IMG/VR virus record: IMGVR_UViG_3300027847_000878 | Coordinates: 1-29,238 of that record | Length of the DNA stretch: 29,238 bases | From: a virus | Strand: one strand, 5' to 3' | Shown: positions 1-7,083 of the stretch, in pieces | Position numbering within the stretch: position 1 is the first letter of the stretch | Layout: each line of letters opens with the position of its first letter | The notes under the pieces: model-generated | What the model was told of the DNA's origin: nothing | Database searches by the model: none | Seen by the model: the letters and a program-made list of their open reading frames with translations, nothing else | Position numbers and translations under genes: made by a program

Positions 1-165
1 TAATTTTCCTGCTCCAGCAGAAATTTTCTTGTGTGCGGTATGACCAAGTATATCAGCCATGACTGGCTCACGCCACTTTGTTTTATCGGTGCCTTTAGAA
101 AATCCAAGTCTCTCCATCTCCAGATAAAGTGCATGGGAAAGTTCTTCTAGTTTTGAAACATTCAT
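1..165 (-). CDS. Hypothetical phage protein, N-terminal part only
   Basis: The reading frame opens with ATG at 163-165 and stays open to the window edge, giving 55 residues of an incomplete protein. It begins MNVSKLEELSHALYLEME and contains a distinctive ADILGHTAHKKISAGAG stretch. I have an impression that this resembles conserved small proteins of marine T4-like phages, but I cannot name the family or assign a function. The gene follows a consensus sigma70-type promoter (230-258) and a leader stem-loop (192-212), so it is probably expressed early. The real C-terminus and stop lie beyond coordinate 1. Confidence 0.7.
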   Translation of the reverse strand, partial: MNVSKLEELSHALYLEMERLGFSKGTDKTKWREPVMADILGHTAHKKISAGAGKL

Positions 166-191
166 AATCAAATCTCATTTAGGTTAAAAAT

Positions 192-212
192 GGAAAGGAA
201 TTCATCCTTTCC
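192..212 (-). other. Leader stem-loop, 8-bp stem
   Basis: GGAAAGGA at one arm and its exact complement TCCTTTCC at the other enclose a 5-base loop. The element lies downstream of the -10 box of the promoter at 230-258, so it would sit about 10 nt from the 5' end of the transcript and upstream of the start codon at 165. There is no U-tract, so it is not an intrinsic terminator. A 5'-end stem-loop that stabilises the mRNA or positions ribosomes is the inferred role. Confidence 0.6.
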
Positions 213-229
213 TCACTCACTATACTTAT

Positions 230-258
230 ATTATAACAAGTCCTCGACCCTTTGTCAA
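230..258 (-). promoter_or_regulatory. Sigma70-type promoter with extended -10
   Basis: The minus strand carries TTGACA (253-258), a 17-bp spacer and TATAAT (230-235), a perfect match to the bacterial housekeeping consensus. The bases TGT immediately before TATAAT form an extended -10. An A-rich tract reading GAAGAAAAAAC lies directly upstream of the -35 box. It sits between the alpha-CTD-like gene and the truncated gene at 1-165 and would drive the latter. Confidence 0.85.
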
Positions 259-272
259 GTTTTTTCTTCACT

Positions 273-758
273 TTATTTTAATGTCATTCCAAAATCAAGT
301 CCCATTACAGTAAGAAGAGTTCTAATCTCGTTAGCAGTTTTTCTACCGAGGTTTCTGTATTTCAACACATCTTGCCATGACATCTGTACTAGGTCTTTTA
401 CAGTTTCAACAGGTTTTTTGTCTATTTTACTCCAATGGATAATTATATTCAAAGACTTAATAGCTCTGGTTGACAATTTTTCAAATAAGTCTTCAACTTT
501 GAGATCGAGGTAAAGGTATCCACTTTCTTCTATCTCTGAAAGTACCTCTGGAGTTGATTTGAAGTCGTGTCTCATCTCTATGAGGGTATCTACGAGATCC
601 CACTTGGTCTCTCTAAGGTGATCTAACGCAATCTCTAAAGATGCGATCTTCTCTACAGTGTTCTCCAAGTGACTTACCGTAGTCTTCTTGAGTACGATGG
701 TGAACTCTGCATCATCTCTCTTAGTAGGTTTGTTCTCAGGCAATTCCATAATAATCAT
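273..758 (-). CDS. Protein with RNA polymerase alpha-CTD-like C-terminal domain
   Basis: This 161-residue protein has two parts. Residues 1-90 are charged, mostly helical and unrecognised. Residues 91-161 read like the C-terminal domain of bacterial RNA polymerase alpha subunit: FEKLSTRAIKSL, then TVKDLVQMSWQDVL, then YRNLGRKTANEI, ending MGLDFGM. Against E. coli alpha, R98 aligns with R265, G138 with G296, K140 with K298 and E144 with E302; N268 and C269 become K101 and S102, and S299 becomes T141. Most residues that contact UP-element DNA are therefore kept. There is no alpha N-terminal assembly domain, so it is not a full subunit. It is preceded by its own consensus promoter (810-838). A role in steering or replacing host alpha-CTD contacts is inference. 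The start could be M1 or M4. Confidence 0.8.
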   Translation of the reverse strand: MIIMELPENKPTKRDDAEFTIVLKKTTVSHLENTVEKIASLEIALDHLRETKWDLVDTLIEMRHDFKSTPEVLSEIEESGYLYLDLKVEDLFEKLSTRAIKSLNIIIHWSKIDKKPVETVKDLVQMSWQDVLKYRNLGRKTANEIRTLLTVMGLDFGMTLK

Positions 759-782
759 AATTAATTCTCGTCTATTTGATTC

Positions 783-795
783 AGGGTTATTCCCT
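783..795 (-). other. Short leader stem-loop
   Basis: AGGG, a 5-base loop and CCCT lie downstream of the -10 box of the promoter at 810-838, in the leader of the alpha-CTD-like gene. The stem is only 4 bp and weak on its own. It is listed because three other promoters in this window carry a leader stem-loop in the same relative position. Confidence 0.35.
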
Positions 796-809
796 CATCT
801 TCACCTATA

Positions 810-838
810 ATTATACAGGATGTTGGTATCTTTGTCAA
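810..838 (-). promoter_or_regulatory. Sigma70-type promoter for the alpha-CTD-like gene
   Basis: TTGACA (833-838), a 17-bp spacer and TATAAT (810-815) give a perfect consensus promoter on the minus strand. The tract GAAGAAAAAAC precedes the -35 box, identical to the promoter at 230-258. It lies in the gap between the membrane-protein gene (stop at 852) and the start at 758. Confidence 0.85.
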
Positions 839-851
839 GTTTTTTCTTCAT

Positions 852-1250
852 TTATCTGTACATTTCTACTAGTTTTTGTATCAAATTCATAGCAACTGAA
901 GTCGCTGGAATAACACTGCCTAACATGACTGCTTTATCATTCCAGTAAAATCCTACAGCAGTCCAACATCCAGTACCAATAATATAAAAAACTTGGCCAT
1001 ATATGGGTAGTCCTGCATTTTGTAGAAATATTCCAAACACAGCCGCAACTACACCTATCCATTTGAGATAGCTGTCTGGGCCGCCAGATGGTGTACTAGG
1101 GGAGACTTCTTCAAACTGAGCCTGCATTTCCTCAAGTTCTTCTTGCAGACGTTTCTTTTCTTTAGAGAGTTCCATAGCAAGACTTGCAGCCTTGCCCATC
1201 TGTCTTTCTTCTTTATATTCTACTTGAGTGTTGTCTTTTTCTTCGGTCAT
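852..1250 (-). CDS. Small membrane protein with coiled coil and about three TM helices
   Basis: The 132-residue product begins with a charged segment; residues about 20-50 are rich in E, K, Q and L and form a likely coiled coil. A short S/P/G linker follows, then hydrophobic stretches at about 61-78, 84-103 and 107-125 that look like transmembrane helices. There is no signal peptide. The size and layout would suit a holin or another inner-membrane phage protein, but I recognise no family motif and assign no function. It starts 14 bases beyond the stop of the upstream 81-aa gene with no convincing Shine-Dalgarno sequence. A consensus promoter begins just after its stop codon. Confidence 0.7.
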   Translation of the reverse strand: MTEEKDNTQVEYKEERQMGKAASLAMELSKEKKRLQEELEEMQAQFEEVSPSTPSGGPDSYLKWIGVVAAVFGIFLQNAGLPIYGQVFYIIGTGCWTAVGFYWNDKAVMLGSVIPATSVAMNLIQKLVEMYR

Positions 1251-1264
1251 GATATAGTTTTATT

Positions 1265-1510
1265 TTAGTTCATTTTAAATGTTCTATCTACCATTCTAAC
1301 TTTACTTTGCTCTTGATCGTAAATATATACTTCTTTTATTGGGCCGTCAATGTTCTTATCCCAATAGTCGAGAAAACGTTTGATGCGGGGAAACTCAGGC
1401 ACTTGGTCTTCTGTTTGCCACATAAATTCGTTTACAACGTGCAAATAGTCTGGTATGTAGTAAACAACTTGGACAGTAGCAACCGTCCACTTGTGTAAAA
1501 TATAAGCCAA
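1265..1510 (-). CDS. Conserved small phage protein, likely TTG start
   Basis: The open frame extends upstream to 1573, but its only ATG starts (1573 and 1543) lie inside the dUTPase gene with poor ribosome-binding sequences. A TTG at 1508-1510 sits five bases after an AAGGA motif, one base past the dUTPase stop, and gives an 81-residue protein starting with (M)AYILHKWTVATV. It is rich in aromatic residues (YYIPDYL, FMWQTED, FLDYWDK) with no recognised catalytic motif. I have a recollection of similar small proteins in marine T4-like phages, but the function is unknown. If the ATG at 1543 is used instead, the protein is 92 residues and overlaps dUTPase by 32 bases. Confidence 0.65.
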   Translation of the reverse strand: MAYILHKWTVATVQVVYYIPDYLHVVNEFMWQTEDQVPEFPRIKRFLDYWDKNIDGPIKEVYIYDQEQSKVRMVDRTFKMN

Positions 1511-1511
1511 G

Positions 1512-2039
1512 TTAGTCCTTTCCAGTTGATCCGAATCCTCCATCTCTATCAGTTTTTTGTTCTGGGCGAACATCAGTTTCCATAATCATATATGATAGTT
1601 CATTGACAAGCTCTGCTTGACAAATACGATTTCCATCGAATACAAATTGTTGATATCCACTTATGTTACAAACCATCATGTAAACTGGTTCGACATAATC
1701 AGAATCTATAATACCTACGTTGTTAGCAAGTGTCAGTCCTTGTTTGAGAGCAAGACTTGACCGAGGATATAAACGAACAGAGTGACCAGTTGGAATATCA
1801 AAAATCAATCCAGTAGGAATCAATGCTCGTTCATTCTTATTAATCTGAACTTTTCCGTCTACAACTTTTCTTTTCCGTTTATCCAACTGTTCATGAGCAT
1901 TCATATAGACACTTACTTCTGAATTCTCTGGTAAAAATGAACACAAGTCAAAACAAGCAGAACCTGTTGTAGCACGAATAGGGGTTTTTACTGCTGGGTC
2001 TGTTCTGTAAAAATGTAAATCATTTGTCATTCTCAACAT
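1512..2039 (-). CDS. dut: dUTP diphosphatase (trimeric dUTPase family)
   Basis: This enzyme hydrolyses dUTP to dUMP and pyrophosphate, keeping uracil out of phage DNA and supplying the dTMP precursor. The five family motifs appear in order: motif 1 ATTGSACFDL, motif 2 PRSSLALK, motif 3 with GIIDSDYVEP, motif 4 RICQAEL, and the glycine-rich C-terminal motif 5 RDGGFGSTGK. The protein is 175 residues, slightly longer than typical because of an insert between motifs 1 and 2. The chosen ATG at 2037-2039 follows AGGAAG at good spacing; an ATG at 2030 is possible. The start overlaps the end of regA, so the two are translationally linked in the replication operon. Confidence 0.93.
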   Translation of the reverse strand: MLRMTNDLHFYRTDPAVKTPIRATTGSACFDLCSFLPENSEVSVYMNAHEQLDKRKRKVVDGKVQINKNERALIPTGLIFDIPTGHSVRLYPRSSLALKQGLTLANNVGIIDSDYVEPVYMMVCNISGYQQFVFDGNRICQAELVNELSYMIMETDVRPEQKTDRDGGFGSTGKD

Positions 2040-2445
2040 CAACTTCCTTTTTGTTTCCTATATTATATTTCGGTGTCAACTCCCATTCATCCTTCTCTTT
2101 AAAAGAAAGAATCTTTAGTTGACTCAATGGAACTGTAGGTTCTGCTGATTTTTCTGGCTCTACGAGAGAAATCAGTTCCCATTCAGAAAGTAGATTAGCA
2201 ACAGTATTTCTTCGTGCTTCATCATTCTCTGAAAAGTTGGATGTTTTTCCGTCTAATGCAAATAATTCTTTGAAATGTACTATGTAATATTTTCCTTGTT
2301 TGTGGAGAATATGACACGATTGAAATAATGTTTTTTCTTTGCGTGATGCAATACCGATTCTTGTGAGGGTTTCTCTTACTTTGAGAAAATCATCGGGTTC
2401 TTTTAACTTCACTTCAATCATCGATTGGATGATAGTTTCGTTCAT
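2020..2445 (-). CDS. regA: RegA translational repressor
   Basis: RegA binds near the start codons of early phage mRNAs, blocks ribosome entry and limits its own synthesis. The 141-residue product matches T4 RegA closely: IEVKLKEPDDFLKV near the start, then LTRIGIA, QSCHILHKQGKYYIVHFKEL, and near the end ILSFKEKDEWEL followed by PKYNIGN. It lies directly after the clamp-loader genes, as in T4. The upstream ATG (2445) has a good AAGGA site and an ATGA overlap with gp62; the start equivalent to T4 (MIEVKLK) is at 2421, so this protein may carry eight extra N-terminal residues. Confidence 0.95.
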   Translation of the reverse strand: MNETIIQSMIEVKLKEPDDFLKVRETLTRIGIASRKEKTLFQSCHILHKQGKYYIVHFKELFALDGKTSNFSENDEARRNTVANLLSEWELISLVEPEKSAEPTVPLSQLKILSFKEKDEWELTPKYNIGNKKEVDVENDK

Positions 2446-2831
2446 TTTGTTCCTTTCAAACCACCTAATTCAATATTTTGTCGAATAATGTCTAACTGTG
2501 AGTCGTTCAGCAATGTAGAATAATCTCTTGCTTTTTCGTAACTACAATTGTAATATTTCTTGATTAATTCAAGAACATCATTATTTTCGCGTTTAATCCA
2601 TTTACCCCATCTTTTTTTGGGTCTTATTGTATTTAGTAAAAAGTCAAACTGGAGTTTAGGATCTAGGTGGTTAAGAACATTCATTTCATTAGCATAAAGA
2701 GCCGTATCGTGATTAAAACTCAAACCACGATTTATGATAAAAGAAGTATATTCCTTCTCTAGTATTGGTGTTTCATCAATCAAGTTCTTCTTACCGTGAT
2801 TGATTTGTTTTATGAAGTCAAACGGGCTCAT
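2442..2831 (-). CDS. 62: Clamp loader small subunit gp62
   Basis: gp62 joins gp44 in the complex that opens the gp45 sliding clamp and loads it on primed DNA. The 129-residue protein has the features of the marine T4-like version: MSPFDFIKQINHGKKNLID near the start and a basic KKRWGKWIKR segment at residues 72-81. It is shorter than T4 gp62 (187 residues), so identification relies strongly on position: it overlaps the gp44 stop and the regA start by ATGA on each side, the canonical 44-62-regA order. Confidence 0.88.
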   Translation of the reverse strand: MSPFDFIKQINHGKKNLIDETPILEKEYTSFIINRGLSFNHDTALYANEMNVLNHLDPKLQFDFLLNTIRPKKRWGKWIKRENNDVLELIKKYYNCSYEKARDYSTLLNDSQLDIIRQNIELGGLKGTK

Positions 2832-3775
2832 ACGAACTCACAATCCGCCATCAGTTCAATCAGGCAAGCAACCAAGTTAATCTCTTGGTCTGCAACGAAC
2901 GCAGATTTGTATTGGTAGTTAGCAATAATCAATACCGCTTGTGGTATGGAAGATTTTTCCAATACTTCATATAGTTTGTCATAGATTTTACGATAGACAG
3001 TAGCAGGGTCATTGTCAACATTAGTAGCGACCCACTTTCTCATGTTCTGAAAGTTCTTTTCTCTCAAAGAAGAAACTAATTGAGTCAGGTTCAATTCACC
3101 AATGTTTGCTAGAATACCAGAATCGATATTTCCAGAAGATGAATATCTTTGAAGTTCGTTGATTACTCTACGAAAGTCAGGAAAATGTTTGTTGATGAGT
3201 TCTGCTACAACTCTTTTATCATGAACTATATTTTCAGAACTGAGAATATGTTCGCATCTTTCCATGAACTTAGATGCTATCTCTGGTTTTTCATCTTTAC
3301 CAAGAACAAAATCAACAACCGCACATCGGGAATGTATCGGTTCAATAATACGATTTTTGTAATTACAAGTGAAGATGAAGGAACAATTATCAGCGAACTT
3401 CTCGATGAATCCTCTCATTGCTGGTTGAACAGAATCGGGATTTGAGTAGTCTGCTTCATCGATGATAACAACTTTTCTTGAACTACCAGATAAAGATATG
3501 GTAGAACAAAATTGTGTCATTTTAGTTCTGAGAGTATCAATCATTCTACCCTCATCAGAACCATTGATGATTATATAATCGGAGTTGGTTTCTTCACATA
3601 ACGCTCTGGCAACAGTTGTCTTACCAACTCCTGCAGAACCAGATAATAATAGATTAGGAACTTTTCCGTCTTTAGTCAAATCAGATAGTGTTCCCTTGAT
3701 ACTATCCGATAGAATACATTCTGAGATTGTAGGAGGTCTGTATCGCTCAACCCACAATAATGAATCTTGTGCCAT
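2828..3775 (-). CDS. 44: Clamp loader large subunit gp44 (AAA+ ATPase)
   Basis: gp44 is the ATPase of the clamp loader, a relative of the RFC and DnaX families. The 315-residue protein begins LLWVERYRPPTISECIL, the RFC-box signature, then Walker A GSAGVGKT at 46-53, Walker B VIIDEAD at 103-109 and the SRC arginine-finger motif at 149-151. Length matches T4 gp44 (319). It lies 35 bases after gp45 and overlaps gp62 by ATGA. A modest AAAG ribosome site precedes the ATG, consistent with a message open to RegA repression as in T4, though I cannot locate the operator with certainty. Confidence 0.97.
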   Translation of the reverse strand: MAQDSLLWVERYRPPTISECILSDSIKGTLSDLTKDGKVPNLLLSGSAGVGKTTVARALCEETNSDYIIINGSDEGRMIDTLRTKMTQFCSTISLSGSSRKVVIIDEADYSNPDSVQPAMRGFIEKFADNCSFIFTCNYKNRIIEPIHSRCAVVDFVLGKDEKPEIASKFMERCEHILSSENIVHDKRVVAELINKHFPDFRRVINELQRYSSSGNIDSGILANIGELNLTQLVSSLREKNFQNMRKWVATNVDNDPATVYRKIYDKLYEVLEKSSIPQAVLIIANYQYKSAFVADQEINLVACLIELMADCEFV

Positions 3776-3810
3776 AATATTTTACTTTCATAATATAAGT
3801 TATAATCAAA

Positions 3811-4482
3811 TTACTCATCATAAGATGAGTTAGCTTCAAGAGCAATCCAGTAGTTTAGAGTATCGGATTGACGTTTAAAGTGAGATATTCGTTTGGAAGA
3901 AAGTCGAACATCATATGTACCTTCCATCAATTTATTGAGATTTTCCAGTTTGAATATCATACGGAAAGTCTTGTCAGTTGAACCAACAACAGTCGAAAAA
4001 GAATCTGATGTAGAATTTACAGTATCAGATACAAGTATACGAATTTCACTTCCATCACCTTGTATAACAACTTCTGGTAATCCAAGAGTGTTAGCAGCAT
4101 TGATGGTCTTTTTGAAAATCTCTTCAGACAACTCAAAAGAAACTTCTGCATCTGGAAAGTCTATTTCTTTCTCAGGTGGAGTTTGGAACATCGAACTACT
4201 ACCACAATAATGATATGTCGATTCGTGGTTACCATCTTTTATTGATACACTACTATCCGAAAAAACCAACTCAGGGTCTTTGAATAGAGAAAGAGTTCCA
4301 AGAAAACGATTCAGTTCATAGATAGGAAACGTCTTAGGGAAATCTTCATTGATCTCAACAGAGGCCAGTATTGTGTTTAGAGGGGAAACAGTTCGGAGAG
4401 TGCTACCCTCACGAAACTCTAAACTTTGATTGATGTTAGCATAGTTCTTGAGGAACGATACTGTATTTTCACTTAACTTCAT
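3811..4482 (-). CDS. 45: Sliding clamp gp45
   Basis: gp45 is the trimeric ring that tethers phage DNA polymerase and, in T4, also activates late transcription with gp55 and gp33. The 223-residue protein starts MKLSENTVSFLKNYANIN, matching the T4 start MKLSKDT..LLKNFATIN, and ends with an ALEANSSYDE tail like T4 ALEADSTHDF. The ATG at 4480-4482 follows AAGGAG at ideal spacing; the frame is open further upstream but that part lies inside the neighbouring gene. A promoter within that gene (4536-4564) would transcribe gp45 and the clamp loader separately. Confidence 0.95.
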   Translation of the reverse strand: MKLSENTVSFLKNYANINQSLEFREGSTLRTVSPLNTILASVEINEDFPKTFPIYELNRFLGTLSLFKDPELVFSDSSVSIKDGNHESTYHYCGSSSMFQTPPEKEIDFPDAEVSFELSEEIFKKTINAANTLGLPEVVIQGDGSEIRILVSDTVNSTSDSFSTVVGSTDKTFRMIFKLENLNKLMEGTYDVRLSSKRISHFKRQSDTLNYWIALEANSSYDE

Positions 4483-4816
4483 TGTGTTCTCCTTGAGATT
4501 CACGGTTGTAATGATTATCATGTAAGTATAACATAATAATAACATAATGAGCGACTTTTGTCAAGTCGTTTCTATTAAATCCACCCTTCTTACCATAACG
4601 TTGAGCGTATTTAATGATGTTACCAATACAGAACCCTTCTCCGTGTCCTGCGTCAGCAATAAATTCTGTTGATTGTATTTTGTTTTGAGAGTAATGTGAA
4701 ATGTAGGTCTTATCTATTGCATCCCAAATTTCACTCAAATATTTACCTTCATCAAAAACATAATCAACTGGAAGTCTTTCTTTAATTTTTTCTATTTTTT
4801 TTCTTAGGTTTTCCAT
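4469..4816 (-). CDS. DUF3310-like protein
   Basis: The 115-residue protein carries a DUF3310-like core: residues about 32-55 contain AIDKTYISHYS and a following IQSTEFI, then GEGFCIGNIIKYAQRYGKKGG, then NDLTKVAHYVIIMLYL. This family is common in tailed phages, and some annotations call it a nucleotide kinase, but no P-loop is visible and I do not adopt that name. It overlaps the glycosyltransferase gene upstream by 35 bases and gp45 downstream by 14 bases. The first residues are very basic (NLRKKIEKIKERL). An upstream in-frame ATG exists at 4876 but would increase the overlap. Confidence 0.75.
   Translation of the reverse strand: MENLRKKIEKIKERLPVDYVFDEGKYLSEIWDAIDKTYISHYSQNKIQSTEFIADAGHGEGFCIGNIIKYAQRYGKKGGFNRNDLTKVAHYVIIMLYLHDNHYNRESQGEHNEVK
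4536..4564 (-). promoter_or_regulatory. Internal sigma70-type promoter upstream of gp45
   Basis: TTGACA (4559-4564), a 17-bp spacer and TATTAT (4536-4541) lie on the minus strand inside the DUF3310-like gene. TGT before the -10 box gives an extended -10, and AGAAACGAC precedes the -35 box. The predicted transcript would start about 45 bases upstream of the gp45 ATG and would serve gp45-44-62-regA-dut. Confidence 0.75.
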
Positions 4817-5690
4817 TATTTCTTTTTCTTTTGTCGTGTTGACTAACTTTCGCGTTATCATTTCCATGTGATGCAAATTCTAGATTTGCTAGACTTGACA
4901 TCGAACCAGTAAAAACATATGAACCCATATGTCCCAATTCCATCCACGGACATAAGAAAATTTGATATCCAATCTTTCGTGCAAATTGACAAAAGAAATA
5001 ATCTTCTGAAAGATAACGGTCACTTCCACCAGCCACTTCACCAAGATATGCTTCGGAGTCGATTACAGTATCAAAGTAAGCGTGAATATTTCTATCGCCC
5101 TTGAAGTGTTCAGAACGATTGTGATCTGGTTTGTAACTAAACTGAGGGAACGCTTCTTTGAAATCTAGGAACACTTGTTTCTTAATCATCATAAATCCAG
5201 TTCCAATTTCTAATGTATCAACTGGTTCGGATATTTGTATCTTGTGTGTATTTTCTACTGGATTAAAAACATAGTCTCCTGTATATTTTTCCAACACATT
5301 TGGGTCTTCATCCGCTAATCCAGAATCGACAGCATTACGAACCTTTTCCCAAGCGATACATTTTTTAGGATAAGGGCCACCGACAATATCTTTGTCTAAA
5401 GCAGCAAGTGTCAATACATCATTTGGATCGAAATGTATATCAGCATCGATAAACATCAAATGAGTGTAATGACTTCTCATAAACTCATCGACTAGATAGT
5501 TCCTTGCTCTTGGAATAAGAGATTCGTTGAACAGATAGAAGAACTTTAAATCCATTCCATACTTTGTTGCTACAGTAGCAAGATCAGCACATGCTTTAGA
5601 ATACATTCCAGAACACATTCCACCATACATCGGTGTACAGACCATTATTTTATTTTCTCGCAATTCCTCGACAGGTAATTTAACTTCCAT
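4782..5690 (-). CDS. GT-A fold glycosyltransferase-like protein
   Basis: The 302-residue protein looks like a nucleotide-sugar glycosyltransferase of the GT-A type found in many phages. The N-terminal strand KIMVCTPMYGG (14-24) is followed by a Rossmann-like region, then LIPRARN at about 58-64 and the divalent-metal DxD motif as DAD at 82-84 within HLMFIDADIHFD. GTGFMMIKK lies mid-protein and SEDYFFC near residue 230 supplies the acidic residues typical of acceptor sites. The C-terminus is very basic (KRKRNNGKPKKKNRK). There is no membrane segment. Substrate is unknown: phage DNA bases, virion proteins or host surface glycans are all possible. It follows a terminator and has a GGAG ribosome site. 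Confidence 0.8.
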   Translation of the reverse strand: MEVKLPVEELRENKIMVCTPMYGGMCSGMYSKACADLATVATKYGMDLKFFYLFNESLIPRARNYLVDEFMRSHYTHLMFIDADIHFDPNDVLTLAALDKDIVGGPYPKKCIAWEKVRNAVDSGLADEDPNVLEKYTGDYVFNPVENTHKIQISEPVDTLEIGTGFMMIKKQVFLDFKEAFPQFSYKPDHNRSEHFKGDRNIHAYFDTVIDSEAYLGEVAGGSDRYLSEDYFFCQFARKIGYQIFLCPWMELGHMGSYVFTGSMSSLANLEFASHGNDNAKVSQHDKRKRNNGKPKKKNRKN

Positions 5691-5718
5691 AATTCTCCAT
5701 TATAATTTTCACTAGATA

Positions 5719-5753
5719 TGACAAAAGGGTATCACTCAAAAGAGCAACACCCT
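5719..5753 (-). terminator. Rho-independent terminator after the AAA+ ATPase gene
   Basis: On the minus strand AGGGTGTTGCTC and GAGTGATACCCT form a 12-bp stem (nine Watson-Crick and three G-U pairs) around a TTTT loop, followed immediately by TTTGTC. It begins 11 bases after the stop codon of the gene ending at 5764. On the plus strand the same stem lacks three G-U pairs and a U-run, so it acts for minus-strand transcripts. Confidence 0.8.
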
Positions 5754-5763
5754 GTATTATATA

Positions 5764-6972
5764 TTATGAGTAATCTTCAACTTCTTCGATTACTGGTTTA
5801 ACTTCTTCGGGTTCTTCCAGAGTAACAGTTTCATCCAACTTGGAATACAAATCCATGAAAGTGTCTTTGGTTTGGTCATCGAAACGAGCAACACACATTG
5901 AGATTGCTTTCATTCTATCTTTGAAGATTGAGAAAGCATTTACAATATGAACCAATCTACGAGTAGAGATAATTTCATCAACTCCACCGTCATAGAAAGT
6001 TTTACGAATCAAGTCTGCCCAATCAACCAGTTTTGTAGCATACTCTTCATCGAGACAACCAAGATTTGACATCAGTTTTTTGATGATGTTTTTCTCAACC
6101 GATATGGTAGGATATTCTTGTTCCAGAGTAATAGGAAACCTCTCAAGAAATGCTTCGTTGAGAATGTTGGTTCCGATAAATCTTCCATCTTCTGAACCCT
6201 TACCCTTAGTATTGGCAGTCGCCATAACTGTGAAACCAGATTTCGGACGGACAATTCTACCTTCTTTTTTGATAAGAAGTGGATTACCTTCTAGAACAGG
6301 TTGAAGACACATAATTTTGTTTGAAGCCAAATCGACTTCATCCAAAAGAAGAGTAGCTCCACGTTCCATAGCCATTACGACTGGCCCGTCTTGCCAAACC
6401 GTTCTACCATCGATTAGAGCGTAGTGACCAATCAAATCATCTTCATCAGTTTCAATGGTGATGTTTACTCGGAAAAGTTCTTTCTTCAATTCAGAGTGAA
6501 CTTGTTCAATCATCATTGTTTTACCATTACCAGACAAACCAGTAATAAAGACAGGATAAAAACTCCCAGCTTTTTTAATGATTTTCACATCATTATAATG
6601 ACCAAACTTTACATATCCGTTGACTTTTTCGGGAACATAAGATTCGGTGTTTTTGGGAAACTCAATAACGTTTGAAACCATTTCTGGTGTTTCTTTTTTT
6701 TCTGGTTTAGCAAAAGCTACTATGCTTTTTGAACTAGACTTGGTTGGGATAGTTGAAACTTCGATATCTAAATTTCCATCCAGATTAGGAAGTCTATACA
6801 TACCCCGATTAACCGTAAAGGGAGAACGTGTAAACCAACTTGGTAAACCCAAATTGTGATCACTGGTTACATCCTGAACTTGTTTCTTAGAAATGACAGC
6901 TTCTTCTCCGTAAAGAGATTGAGCACATTTCACAAATTTTATTTTTGCTGGGGATAGTTTAATTTTCTTCAT
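5764..6972 (-). CDS. CobS/MoxR-like AAA+ ATPase
   Basis: This 402-residue ATPase is the type often annotated CobS in marine T4-like phages. After a 120-residue N-terminal region, the AAA+ core shows Walker A GLSGNGKT near residue 145, a DEDDLIG segment, Walker B TLLLDEVDLA, sensor-1 TANT and an arginine-rich STRRLVH region towards the end. The acidic tail has several E/V repeats. MoxR-class ATPases work with VWA-domain proteins to assemble or remodel targets, and a VWA protein is encoded just upstream, so the pair is likely functional together. CobS proper is a cobaltochelatase subunit, but no chelatase large subunit is visible here. The ATG at 6970-6972 follows GAGAG; a GTG at 6999 is less likely. 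Confidence 0.88.
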   Translation of the reverse strand: MKKIKLSPAKIKFVKCAQSLYGEEAVISKKQVQDVTSDHNLGLPSWFTRSPFTVNRGMYRLPNLDGNLDIEVSTIPTKSSSKSIVAFAKPEKKETPEMVSNVIEFPKNTESYVPEKVNGYVKFGHYNDVKIIKKAGSFYPVFITGLSGNGKTMMIEQVHSELKKELFRVNITIETDEDDLIGHYALIDGRTVWQDGPVVMAMERGATLLLDEVDLASNKIMCLQPVLEGNPLLIKKEGRIVRPKSGFTVMATANTKGKGSEDGRFIGTNILNEAFLERFPITLEQEYPTISVEKNIIKKLMSNLGCLDEEYATKLVDWADLIRKTFYDGGVDEIISTRRLVHIVNAFSIFKDRMKAISMCVARFDDQTKDTFMDLYSKLDETVTLEEPEEVKPVIEEVEDYS

Positions 6973-7006
6973 AACAAAATCTCTCAAGAGAGGGTTCACA
7001 TAATAT

Positions 7007-7026
7007 GAGAAAAGTCATCTCTTCTC
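7007..7026 (-). other. Leader stem-loop, 8-bp stem with tetraloop
   Basis: In the transcript GAGAAGAG pairs with CUUUUCUC (one G-U pair) around an AUGA loop. It lies just downstream of the -10 box of the promoter at 7041-7069 and upstream of the AAA+ ATPase start. No U-tract follows, so termination is unlikely. It belongs to the set of leader stem-loops seen after four promoters here. Confidence 0.55.
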
Positions 7027-7040
7027 ACTTCCATACTTAT

Positions 7041-7069
7041 ATTATAACAAGACATCAACTCTTTGTCAA
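7041..7069 (-). promoter_or_regulatory. Sigma70-type promoter with extended -10, for the AAA+ ATPase
   Basis: TTGACA (7064-7069), a 17-bp spacer and TATAAT (7041-7046) with TGT before the -10 box. GAGAAAAGAC lies before the -35 box. The spacer and downstream sequence closely match the promoter at 9399-9427, so the two look like copies of one cassette. It lies between the VWA gene and the AAA+ ATPase gene. Confidence 0.87.
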
Positions 7070-7083
7070 GTCTTTTCTCCACA

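Noticed and set aside
190-513. Plus-strand open frames such as this one, and others opposite gp44, gp45, the VWA gene, gp22 and gp20
   Set aside because: They lie antisense to well-supported genes, lack ribosome sites and show no recognisable protein features. No plus-strand gene is credible in this window.
5699-5704. TATAAT before the glycosyltransferase gene as a promoter
   Set aside because: The hexamer 17 bases upstream is CTTTTG, a poor -35, and a start there would leave almost no leader before the GGAG site.
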